Source: Chondrosia reniformis
Lineage: Eukaryota; Porifera; Demospongiae; Chondrillida; Chondrillidae
NCBI GenBank assembly: GCA_947172415.1
Contig: OX359202.1
Coordinates: 1,614,501 to 1,678,500, forward strand
Direction of reading: 5' to 3'
Length of the DNA: 64,000 bases
The position numbers and the translations under genes are program-made. Shown piece by piece: positions 35,301-43,966 of the stretch; position 1 is the stretch's first letter, and each line of letters begins with the position of its first letter. The notes beneath the pieces were generated by a model. It did no database searches. It had not been told where the DNA came from and worked only from the letters and a program-made list of their open reading frames with translations.

Positions 35301-38300
35301 TACCTTAAGTTTAAGTGTACTCTAAAGGTAGCATGTTAGTACTTACTTCAGCCATCATGATGTGTACAGTTAAGCCACTATTAGATTTCAGCATGCCACT
35401 TACAAATTGTTAGCCTTACCACATGAACACTAGCAGTCTTAAGCCTGTTTTGTTACTTTTTCCAGATGTACTATAACAATTGCAAGCAAAATCATCACTA
35501 TTTCTAACTTTATTTTTTAAGGTTTTTAATTAACCTTTATGCACTGTATATAAGTTTGTGTTTTTCCATTGCAGTTAGTGTAGAAACCATTGAAAATTAT
35601 CAGATTGGAGTATATATTGTTATTGGAATACTGGTAGTAATGATATCCTGTATAGTCACTTGTATAATAGTATTTATGGTAGTGAACTTGAAGAAAACCA
35701 AAAGGTATTACTGTATATATTTTATTATATCTATGTATACATCATATACGTATATACATAAGAATCTCATTTTGAGGATAAACTTAACATGATTTAGCTA
35801 CACTTGAAACACTTGCTAGTTTAAATTCATTTTTCGCAGGGCTACTACTGATTTTGACATGTGTCAGTTTGCTAATAGAAGAGTAAGTATGCATATACTC
35901 CCATATACACTGATGCCATTGTATTAATAAAGGTCTGTAAGATTACATGGGTTCATAGGCTACTTTACGTCCTTTACATACTTTTATCCACTACCTCCTT
36001 TTCCAAGTATCTACATTGTGTCAAGTGAAGCATACACTCATTGATTTAAGGAATACTGTTTAGGTATCTATAGAAACACTGATATTAATGCCTTTAGACT
36101 CTATATGGAGGTTTTAGATAGTCAATTCCAACGAAAAAGACCAGTTAGCCTGCTTTGAAATATAGGTATACCACCACATGGTGTCTATGCCTGCAGGTGC
36201 TTCAAGTCAAATTTTCAGAGAAATTATAATTATGCTTGCAATACTACAGTGCAACCCATGTTTGACAATCAATGACCAATATATAGTTAACAACATACTA
36301 TTTATGACAGTGTAAGTCACTGACTCTATAGCAGTGACCCTAATTTGTTCCCTACTACGTAAGTGTTGCATATAAATGTGAGTTATGAGGAGACTGCATG
36401 CTCAAGGGTAGGAAAGCCTAGCCTTCAAATGTTTCACAATATTCTGATGACTACCTCTTAAATATACTCAGTGACACATTTGAGTCATCCAGTAGTAACC
36501 CTATAAGGAATTTAACGCAGCAAGGCAAGATTATAGCTATGCATATTTGTGAATAAATAGTTCATTAATTAAGTATTGTAAAGAATACAACAGTTCATAT
36601 AGAACTAGATCATTAAGAGTTACTTTTGAATGTGTTAGTGGTCATTAAAGAAGGTGTTATTGTTATCTTCTATAATATATTCCCAATAAAACAATTTAGC
36701 TGAACACAACTCCTCTGATTGAGCAAGATGGAGACTGGGAACTTGCTGAAGATGATGTGACTTTTTTGAGGTCTATTGGCAGAGGTAACTTTGGTGCAGT
36801 AGAACTAGCTATCATCCCAAGAGACATTTCAAATGCTAGAGCACAGAACTTCTTTAGGAGGGTTGAGAAGAACAATCCAACTTTGAATCCCAGCTTAGTA
36901 GTTGTCAAGAAGCTTAAAGGTACATGTACAGATGTATACATGTATTAAACGTAACTTTGTAAAATAACAAATTGAATCCATACAATTGAATTAATTTTGG
37001 TACTATGAAAATATAAAAAGACAGTTCCTAAATGCAGTTAGTGAATAATTTCCCATCAATTTTTTTTCTATAATTTATATGCTATCAATTAATGACTCCT
37101 TGTAACTCATTTTTACTCGATACAATTTATATACAGGCTTTTCATCATTTGAACAACAAATGGCTTTTGTGGAAGAGTTTAATATTATGAAGAAGGCTTG
37201 CAGTGGGGAGTGTCCCAACATTGTGTACATTTTGGGATATATCAAAGAAGTCACAAGTACAGACCTTGCAATAGTGTTAGAGTATGTTCCACTGGGAGAC
37301 TTACGTAACATGTTGAGGAAATGGAAGGAATTGGTAAGACTTGCTTTCACATGTTTTGTATGTATACATTAGTTGGTTATCCTTTGTTTTGTAGAGCTTG
37401 CCAATAGGCTATGTTGAAATAGATTCACTTAAGAATGAACAGCCATCCCCTGAATATATACAATCTGAGGAGACTGCAAGTATCAATGAACAATTAGACA
37501 GTTCAGATGGACCTGAAGCTAGTCCTGTGTACCGTGACAAGGACAGGAATGCATTGTATTACCCACCAACATACATTAAGAATAAGGATTTGGTGTCCTT
37601 TTCCTACCAGATAGCATCTGGAATGGTCAGTCAGCATAGAATAAATAGTTGGAATCATATCTGAAATGTGTTTGATTTCTCATTATAGATGTACCTTGCA
37701 AGTCTTGGCATCATTCATCGCGACCTGGCATGTAGGAATATTCTTGTGGGCTTTCAAAAGCTTCTTAAAATATCTGACTTTGGTTTGTCAAGGGTAACTG
37801 AAGGGGAATACCTGTCCACCTCTAAAGTTGGAATGCCTGTCAGGTGGTTAGCACCAGAGTGTCTTAAAAAGAAGAAATATTCTGAGAAATCTGATGTGTG
37901 AGTATGTCGTATGATACAGGCTCATTGCCATATGCATATGTTGTTGGTGATCTTCTTGTACAGAACACTTCAATTGTTTAAGGATATAGTGCTCTACAGA
38001 CATTTTGAGCTAAAATTGCACTGATTATTTATATGTCACCTTGCATGGGTCTTATAGAGAACACATTTACTGAGTTTGAGCAAATATCTATTTATTGCAA
38101 AGGGGATTTGATCTATTGAGAATTACATTATACTCTATCAAAAATGTATGATGGACACATTCTCAATAAGGATTTGTTGCTATTTTCTGTGATATCTACT
38201 GATCACATTTAAATATAATTAGAAGAATTTCAGTGAGGTGTACTATCGTATACATTAATTTGAACAACCACAAGGCATTAGCTATAATATGTAAATAATT

Positions 38301-39033
38301 GAAGACACACCATCTATTCTCTTCCCAATGGTCCTTTAGTATAGATTTCACTGCATGTGTTCATGAATTACACGTATACACTTTATTGTCTATATCTTCC
38401 AATAGATGGTCCTATGGCATATGCTTGTGGGAGATATGCACTTTAGGTAAACTTAATTGCTCTATATATACACATGCACATATTTGATATCTCTATACAT
38501 CAATACTACATATGTATATAAATTTATTAATGGTCCATATATATTTGCATATATCATACATACTATAGAGTGAGATTCTTTTAATTACCTTTAGGAAAGA
38601 GGCCGTATCCTGATATGAGTAACAGAGATGCAATGGTTAAGGTCTTAGAAGGATACAGGATGGAAAAACCTAGAGGATGCAGTGATATTGCGTAAGTGTT
38701 CTCATTAGGTTATAAACCTGATGGCCTGACTGGTGCTGTAATTAGAACTTGAGAATGATCTTTTTATCTACACCACTTAGGTACAACACCATGTGTCAGT
38801 GCTGGGAACTAGATCCAGCAGTGAGGCAGACCTTTACAGAAATCAAACAGTCCTTTGCAATGATACTAACAGAGCTGCATGGAAAAGACTACATGGATAT
38901 GAATGCAGCTATTTTTAGTGACATCCAAAAAGTGACTCTAATCAAGTCAGCCAATGAAGAGCAGCCAGCTAAGATAGAAGTCAACCCAGCCTCTGATATG
39001 GTTGTGTCCACAGACACAGTTATAGATATGTAA
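20307..39033 (+). CDS. Receptor tyrosine kinase with SRCR and fibronectin III ectodomain
   Basis: Single-pass cell-surface tyrosine kinase, 22 exons, 1321 residues. Exons: 20307-20394 (signal peptide, MGACSWRLLLLLVLYFLFPS); SRCR 21834-22160; FN3 22747-22938 and 23039-23146; SRCR 23936-24262; FN3 24813-25004 and 25106-25213; SRCR 26343-26669; SRCR 27784-28098; FN3 28661-28852 and 33945-34028; FN3 34505-34690 and 34943-35041; membrane span 35575-35704 (IGVYIVIGILVVMISCIVTC, basic stop KKTKR); juxtamembrane 35840-35882; kinase 36700-36919, 37137-37333, 37395-37625, 37689-37897, 38406-38446, 38595-38691, 38781-39033. Each SRCR has six cysteines (group A pattern). The kinase has GRGNFG, VVVKKL, a roughly 55-residue insert, HRDLACRN, SDFG and LAPE, so it should be active. 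Tail motif: YMDM. Every ectodomain exon boundary from the first SRCR to the membrane span is phase 1, which favours module shuffling. Gene name unknown. Confidence 0.93.
20561..21006. mobile_element. Pogo/Tigger-like MITE in the first intron of the receptor kinase
   Basis: 446 bp flanked by TA on both sides. The terminal inverted repeats are cagtgggccctggtttaacc / ggttaaaccagggcccactg. It has no intact transposase. An antisense string (MAEKRSTISEFLKESSLKRI) at about 20700-20800 may be a leftover of a helix-turn-helix region. The Tigger-like assignment rests on the CAGT ends and TA target. Confidence 0.85.
21183..21470 (-). pseudogene. HIRAN-like protein fragment
   Basis: The antisense reading contains GANSYHVYREIWMPTISDEF, then DCRQEPNNDEDRYAVAIYGD and VLGHLPIYI. 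This resembles the HIRAN-like domain (pattern REP-N--D-YAVAV, then VGHLP) seen in many invertebrate multicopy genes. No start exon, downstream exon or intact context was found. It sits in the receptor's first intron on the opposite strand and is probably a stray exon or retroposed fragment. Similarity is from memory of the family. Confidence 0.5.
21660..23640 (+). repeat. Tandem SRCR+FN3 unit 1 (coding and intron DNA)
   Basis: Holds one SRCR exon and a two-exon FN3. Nearly identical over exons and introns to unit 2 (offset about 2.1 kb at the SRCR exon). The intron at 22161-22746 carries short tttaac/gttaaa-rich hairpin sequence, partly deleted in unit 2. Confidence 0.9.
23641..25985 (+). repeat. 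Tandem SRCR+FN3 unit 2
   Basis: Copy of unit 1 with few exon differences (for example HSGWG versus HGGWG in the SRCR, and VAEMIG versus VVGMIG in the FN3). It carries an extra block of about 400 bp (25577-25985). Confidence 0.9.
25577..25985. mobile_element. Insertion present only in unit 2
   Basis: Units 1 and 2 align as cacatatttatgga, but unit 2 is split by about 400 bp starting cagtcctgccaagaaacatg and ending near cttggcatctctgcat. The ends are weakly inverted (gccaag / cttggc). The class is unknown and no ORF is convincing. Confidence 0.6.
25986..26960 (+). repeat. Partial tandem unit 3 (SRCR only)
   Basis: Matches units 1 and 2 through the SRCR exon (26343-26669) and part of the following intron up to aacagaaactaatta (about 26960). 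There the similarity stops and the FN3 exons are absent. Sequence 26960-27780 is unrelated, with no exon seen. Confidence 0.85.
28905..29050 (+). repeat. Dispersed repeat copy
   Basis: Shares gaagagagctttggat, ggagtcttctctttc and ttcatcagtgatcctgg with 61447-61670 and, in fold-back form, with 57330-57620. It lies in the large receptor intron. Confidence 0.7.
29284..29861 (+). mobile_element. Short Tc1/mariner-type element
   Basis: 578 bp between TA dinucleotides (29282-29283 and 29862-29863). Inverted ends: cagtggtgataacaagt and acttgttatcatcactg. It contains one ORF (29419-29832) that spans most of it. Confidence 0.85.
29419..29832 (+). CDS. Helix-turn-helix-only transposase fragment
   Basis: 137 residues from MPRRLCANARKRIIRLWQLD. 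It reads as the paired-like DNA-binding part of a Tc1-type transposase: a first HTH (TPVFIIGELAQDGI), a basic GRLSS-like linker (RRRSGRLSSITEDIA) and a second HTH (LTASEIHRLIARKF, then TSTIRRFLRL). The catalytic DDE domain is missing: the reading frame runs straight into the right inverted repeat. The frame is intact, unlike the neighbouring element. It could be a relic, or a DNA-binding repressor of transposition (inference). Confidence 0.6.
   Translation: MPRRLCANARKRIIRLWQLDKTPVFIIGELAQDGICTTSRTVHHHIFAWTKGDCLEDRRRSGRLSSITEDIAAYMDMMLDDDDELTASEIHRLIARKFSAWIPTSTIRRFLRLKQVVVRARTGPMIHNYHVHARAHA
30146..30905 (+). pseudogene. Tc1/mariner transposase, inactivated
   Basis: DDE transposase remnant. 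It starts MPRLSKYVRQQIIVLLTEKG with two helix-turn-helix regions (TSAIYRLIKKY and KSTMLRTM). The first catalytic Asp is in VVFTDESS. The glutamate region is recognisable as AESPDLKPIEKVW. Inactivating features: an in-frame TAA at 30428-30430, a frame change near 30800, and loss of the stretch that should hold the second Asp, because HVWAGIS is followed almost directly by the PIEKVW block. Confidence 0.85.
31186..32530 (-). pseudogene. Transposon-borne coiled-coil / BEN-like protein remnant
   Basis: Read on the minus strand from about 32530: NWVAVRWIGGQYDGIVYDV, then FTIGQVVELKKLKG and a Lys-rich stretch ending at a possible donor (gctccg|gttagt). Next come an acidic segment (about 31800-32030), a coiled coil (MVEYRQRLTKLEDLQGSLEI; LNEELKILKEKMVI) and a C-terminal domain, ARELVKLRLPVHLRGISNCS with KKIDQALLKAVEGR and LCKDTINEWCRRI. 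The last part resembles a BEN domain (inference from pattern). Frame changes near 31790 and 31480 and no visible ATG show decay. A TATA-like gtataaatag lies just upstream on this strand. The N-terminal part may be a chromo/Tudor-like fold; this is uncertain. Confidence 0.5.
32720..33944. other. Remainder of the large receptor intron
   Basis: AT-rich, with no supported exon or transposon end. Short ORFs at 32806-33012 and 33202-33486 have no recognisable domains and no splice context. Confidence 0.5.
34370..34470. repeat. Hairpin MITE family fragment
   Basis: It shares gatcactgtcttgtttc and agatgtactagtcactgtt with the family whose complete copy is at 59880-60254. A second fragment lies at about 35380-35480. 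Both are in receptor introns. Confidence 0.5.
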
Positions 39034-39059
39034 GCACTGCTTATCCTAGATATAGTGTA

Positions 39060-39182
39060 TACTAGCTTTTAGCTTATCATTACATCATCATATATATGAT
39101 GATGTAATGATATATATTGGATATATATGTCAAACATTGTTGACATATACGTATATCCAATATATGTCAACAATGTTTGAAG
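39060..39182. repeat. Nested palindromes just 3' of the receptor kinase
   Basis: tatcattacatcatcatata is followed at once by its reverse complement. A second pair (ttggatatatatgtcaaaca / tatatccaatatatgtcaac) lies adjacent. Possible cruciform or 3' UTR hairpins; no poly-A signal is clearly tied to them. Confidence 0.6.
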
Positions 39183-39411
39183 AAATTTAAAATTTGCTAG
39201 TTCCAGAAAAGCTGGTTCCATAAGTTAAGGTTTTAACCCACTTCTAAACTGACTCCCAGGTGACTATATATATACTCATTCGGAAGGCACTTTTTTGAAG
39301 TCACATTTCCTTTTTGATTTGTAAGCTGCTATGAGAATCAATTATGTTACCATTGTTACGAAAGCCACAAGGGATCTCTATATATATATTCCCACCATAT
39401 ACCGTATGGCC

Positions 39412-40014
39412 AGAAATTTTGGCGGGAAGATATTTTGGCGGTTTGCTGAAATTAAGACATTTGACGGAATTTACTTTGGCGATTGAGCAAATCTTAGCCA
39501 TAATGATATTTATAGCAAAATCGAACGCACTGGGAATTTAATCGGGACGTGAGCTAGTTTTGGCTCAGTTAGGACAAAATTGATGATGAAATGCGACAGA
39601 AAAGTATACAAATCGTTGTTATACTTAATCTGGACTGTTTTCGTTCTAATCTTTCATGCGGATTAGAATTTCGAGCAACGGCCATTTGTAGGCATGCTTT
39701 CCACTAGCGGCTGGGATGATTCGCACACAGTTAAGACTGCCAAAAGGCTCTTGTACTTTGTTTCATTGTCTCTGGGATCCTTGTTTTGACGTGATGACCC
39801 TGTACGCAGCTGTTGACGGTAAACTCCATGCCGTAAGAGCGTATAATTATGTACTAACGTATATATAATAACATATGCATTATTTCGTATATGTTATTGT
39901 GACATCACACTGCAAACAATTTGGCGGATGAAATATTGGCGGATTGTTCTCAAAACTGCCAATCCGCCAAAATAAATTCCCCGCCAAAATTTCCGGCCAT
40001 ACGGTAAGTATTAA
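39412..40014. mobile_element. MITE with ccgtatggcc ends
   Basis: 603 bp flanked by TA at both ends. Terminal inverted repeats: ccgtatggccagaaattttg and its near-complement caaaatttccggccatacgg. Subterminal gccaaaa/ttttggcgg motifs repeat. No transposase coding was seen. A diverged relative lies at 40378-40571. Confidence 0.85.
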
Positions 40015-40377
40015 GATAGGGTTAATATGAATTAGTTGCATCTGTATGAGATATATAAACGATGAAAATTCTTTGAACAACCAATGAATCAGTTTAGAAT
40101 CCTCTTTACAACTTCTGTCAAAAGCCCATTGCTAATATCTACTTCCTATAGGTGTTCCCTATATAGACTTTCCAGGCACAACACATATATACATACATCA
40201 GCAACCTCACCTTCAGTGTTCCCTGTTGACACATGTCATTCTCTAAATGTTATGTATTAATGTTTATACTCGTGTGAAAGAGGGAAACATTATGGACTGC
40301 TTGTCAATTGTGTTTGAGGTACAAGAATTATTTCAAGAATTTCCTACCTTTTACATAATTTAGTGAAATATATACAT

Positions 40378-40571
40378 ACTGTATAGCTGGAAATATTTGT
40401 GGGAAGAAACTTTGGCAATTTTGGACTGATTTAAATATTGGCAGTTTTAATTTTGGTGGTTATCACATCACTATGATGCATTAATATTGGTGGATCATAT
40501 TTCGGTGATACGTGTGAAAATCGCCAATTCGCCAAAATAAATTCCCAGCCAATATTTCTGGCATATAGTAT
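40378..40571. mobile_element. Diverged relative of the preceding MITE
   Basis: Ends read actgtatagctggaaatatt and aatatttctggcatatagt, with the same subterminal caattttgg / cgccaaaata motifs but a shorter middle. Limits are approximate. Confidence 0.65.
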
Positions 40572-40661
40572 TAACGATGCTATAGAACATGATAACTGAC
40601 TCTATACTTAATTTAAAACCAATAACTTATTTCATTCAATTAACTGATTATATACTTACAG

Positions 40662-42170
40662 GACCAAATCTAAGGATACTTACCAAAATGCTCCACCAAC
40701 CCTTACCTATGCCTCAGATCCAGATGCTCCACCCACTCTTACCTGTGCGTCAGATCCAGATCCTCCACCCACTCTTACCTGTGCCTCAGATCCAGATGCT
40801 CCACCCACTCTTACCTGTGCCTCAGATCCAGATGCTCCACCCACTCTTACCTGTGCCTCAGATCCAGATGCTCCACCCACTCTTACCTGTGCCTCAGATC
40901 CAGATGCTCCACCCACTCTTACCTGTGCGTCAGATCCAGATCCTCCACCCACTCTTACCTGTGCCTCAGATCCAGATGCTCCGCCCACTCTTACCTGTGC
41001 CTCAGATCCAGATGCTCCAGCCACTCTTACCTGTGCCTCAGATCCAGATGCTCCGCCCACTCTTACCTGTGCCTCAGATCCAGATGCTCCGCCCACTCTT
41101 ACCTGTGCCTCAGATCCAGATGCTCCGCCCACTCTTACCTGTGCCTCAGATCCAGATGCTCCGCCCACTCTTACCTGTGCCTCAGATCCAGATGCTCCGC
41201 CCACTCTTACCTGTGCCTCAGATCCAGATGCTCCGCCCACTCTTACCTGTGCCTCAGATCCAGATGCTCCGCCCACTCTTACCTGTGTCTCAGATCCAGA
41301 TGCTCCAGCCACTCTTACCTGTGCCTCAGATCCAGATGCTCCACCCACTCTTACCTGTGCCCCAGATCCAGATGCTCCACCCACTCTTACCTGTGCCTCA
41401 GATCCAGATGCTCCACCAACCCTTACCTGTGCCTCAGATCCAGATGCTCCGCCCACTCTTACCTGTGTCTCAGATCCGGATGCTCCACCCACTCTTACCT
41501 GTGCCCCAGATCCAGATGCTCCACTCACTCTTACCTGTGCCCCAGATCCAGATGCTCCACCCACTCTTACCTGTGCGTCAGATCCAGATCCTCCACCCAC
41601 TCTTACCTGTGCCCCAGATCCAGATGCTCCGCCCAATCTTACCTGTGCCTCAGATCCAGATGCTCCACCCACTCTTACCTGTGCCTCAGATCCAGATGCT
41701 CCACCAACTCTTACCTGTGCCTCAGATCCAGATGCTCCGCCCACTCTTACCTGTGCCTCAGATCCAGATGCTCCGCCCACTCTTACCTGTGCCTCAGATC
41801 CAGATGCTCCGCCCACTCTTACCTGTGCCTCAGATCCAGATGCTCCGCCCACTCTTACCTGTGCCTCAGATCCAGATGCTCCGCCCACTCTTACCTGTGC
41901 CTCAGATCCAGATGCTCCGCCCACTCTTACCTGTGTCTCAGATCCAGATGCTCCAGCCACTCTTACCTGTGCCTCAGATCCAGATGCTCCACCCACTCTT
42001 ACCTGTGCCCCAGATCCAGATGCTCCACCCACTCTTACCTGTGCCTCAGATCCAGATGCTCCACCAACCCTTACCTGTGCCTCAGATCCAGATGCTCCGC
42101 CCACTCTTACCTGTGTCTCAGATCCAGATGCTCCGCCCACTCTTACCTGTGCCCCAGACGACACATGCAG
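40662..42170 (+). other. Candidate repeat-coding exon (12-residue repeats)
   Basis: Bounded by a possible acceptor (tatacttacag|gacc) and donor (acatgcag|gtaacc). The interval is 1509 nt, divisible by three, and open in the frame that uses phase 2 at both ends. That frame reads TKSKDTYQNAPPTLTYAS and then about 40 copies of DPDAPPTLTCAS. The commonest base change between copies (cca/ccg) is silent only in this frame. Upstream and downstream exons were not found, so it may equally be untranslated satellite DNA. If real, the product would be a Pro/Thr/Asp-rich, cysteine-bearing repeat protein, perhaps extracellular. Confidence 0.35.
40690..42165. repeat. 36-bp minisatellite, about 40 copies
   Basis: The unit is cagatgctccacccactctt followed by acctgtgcctcagatc. 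All units have the same length, so all three plus frames and one minus frame stay open. Variants (ccg for cca; gcg, gtc or ccc near the end) are scattered, and blocks of variants recur in the same order at about 40930-41460 and 41580-42120, pointing to a higher-order duplication. Confidence 0.97.
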
Positions 42171-42218
42171 GTAACCAGGTGCAATATATTTCTTTTCTAA
42201 CAATTTGTGACTAACCAT

Positions 42219-43800
42219 TAAATCTTTCCAATTTCCCAGTGATTGCCACGGTGTATATTAATTTATGCATGTACATGTATTTACATATATATGTTCTGCA
42301 TACATATATTCTTAAATGGAGAAATGCAGATTATGCCAACCAGCCAAATGTCTCCATTTACATAGCCTTTAAACAGTTATAGTGCACTTAACTATTTCAT
42401 TGTGAGTGCTCCATCTTGCCTAGACTGCAACCTCTATTTTTGCTTATAATGAAACCACAAGTGTTTACTTGTCATCAATTAATAAGTTGAAGGCAGTCAT
42501 CCAACACCAACTTGTGCCACACTGATGAGCACAAAATAGCATGTGACCTATAGTAATTATTCTTGGTGACTTGTGTTTACTAGTTGCCATAAATAGGGAC
42601 TTTTGTCCCCCAGCCAAGAGAAGACTTTGATCACTTAGCTGGTCAGCATAATATAATTATCCACTTCTTTGTCGTATACGTAGTCTTGCACATGCAGTCT
42701 TAGTGCAATTATCTATCTCTTGTCAAATATATGTGTACATGCATTTATTTAGTAGTCTAGTATATGTGCATGTATCAGAGAGTAAGATAGTACTCTCTAA
42801 GTAGGGTTGGCTGAAAAAACAAAAACATGGCCGCCCTATTCAAGGTATTATCAATTAACACCTAAGAAATAAACAACACTTCGATTTTCAGTTATATGCA
42901 ACTATTTGCAGTCATGTATGTATCCTTGGTGAGTTGAAACACAGAAGTCTGGGAGTTGAAGATGGTACCCACAAACAATTCCAATAAAAACTGTTTATTT
43001 ATTTATACTGGGTCTAATTTAAAAATGAAAGTACTTTTATTACAAAAGTGATGTGTACAAATAAGTAACTTAAATTTCAGTATGTCACTTCTGTATTGTT
43101 AGTTGTATCACTCATGATTACTATCTTGTTTGACCATATATGTGCTATTCATTGTTGCAACATTGGCCATCCCTACTTCTAATATCATTTTTTAAATGTT
43201 ACAATTTACTTTATATAAAGTAGCTATAATGTAACTATATTGGGTGTTTCTCCTCCAACTATAGTAATTCTCCACCAAAGATTGAAAAACTGAACTGTAT
43301 TCCCAAATAACATCAGTTTGTAGTTATCCTACATTAGCAAGCAAATACAGAACACTATATCCTAGTTAATCACAATACTGAACATGTACTTCTCACTTTC
43401 TCCATTTTATATCTTCCCGCTTAGTAGTATCAGCAATGATTCATATGTTACTCATGATTAAAGCATTATCACAGTAAACTAATATATAGTTTGCATTATT
43501 GGTCTTCTCGTATAATCAATTATTATATTTCATACAACAGTGATCATGTTTAATAATAAGCTATACATGTATGAAATATTAAATATGTATAATTGATAAT
43601 TTAGATTCCAACTTCAAATTCAGGCATTTGTAATTAACTACAACAAACTTCGAAATTCATATATATATATATCACCGAAATGTTTCCCTCAGGTACACTT
43701 GCATTGGGATATGCATCCTTTCCCGAATTGCCTGAATTTGCATTAAAGTTGGAATCCCTTCCTGCAAAACCTGGGATTCCCTAAAGACCGGAAGTAGCCG
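42219..43800. other. Repeat-rich intergenic stretch
   Basis: About 42780-42915 (tagtactctctaagtagggt onward, including aaaacatggccgccctat) recurs at 59158-59290. About 43060-43200 is a hairpin MITE fragment. 43604-43748 is a small inverted-repeat element. No gene is supported. Confidence 0.55.
43604..43748. mobile_element. Small inverted-repeat element
   Basis: Ends attccaacttcaaattcagg and gcctgaatttgcattaaagt (continuing tggaat) are near reverse complements around a short AT-rich centre. About 145 bp, no coding. Confidence 0.55.
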
Positions 43801-43966
43801 TCTTGGGGGCCATTTTATAAAGTGTTTGGGTCTGGTTGCGAGACTTATAACACGAAGCCGTAGGACACCACGTGCGTCATTGAATATTCACAGACCGACG
43901 GTGGTAGAGGCGCGTATATATATATATGGTCGATGGCTCTCAGGACAGTTGGTGAATATCTGCGAT

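Noticed and set aside
40690..42165. A CRISPR-like array
   Set aside because: Units are contiguous with no unique spacers, and the context is an animal genome. This is a minisatellite.
40589..42214. A 541-codon ATG ORF of LLPVPQIQMLHP repeats on the plus strand and a 503-codon minus ORF of RVGGASGSEAQV repeats as proteins
   Set aside because: The 36-bp unit contains no stop in any plus frame and in one minus frame, so long ORFs are automatic. The common variant changes His to Arg in the first frame, which argues against constraint there.
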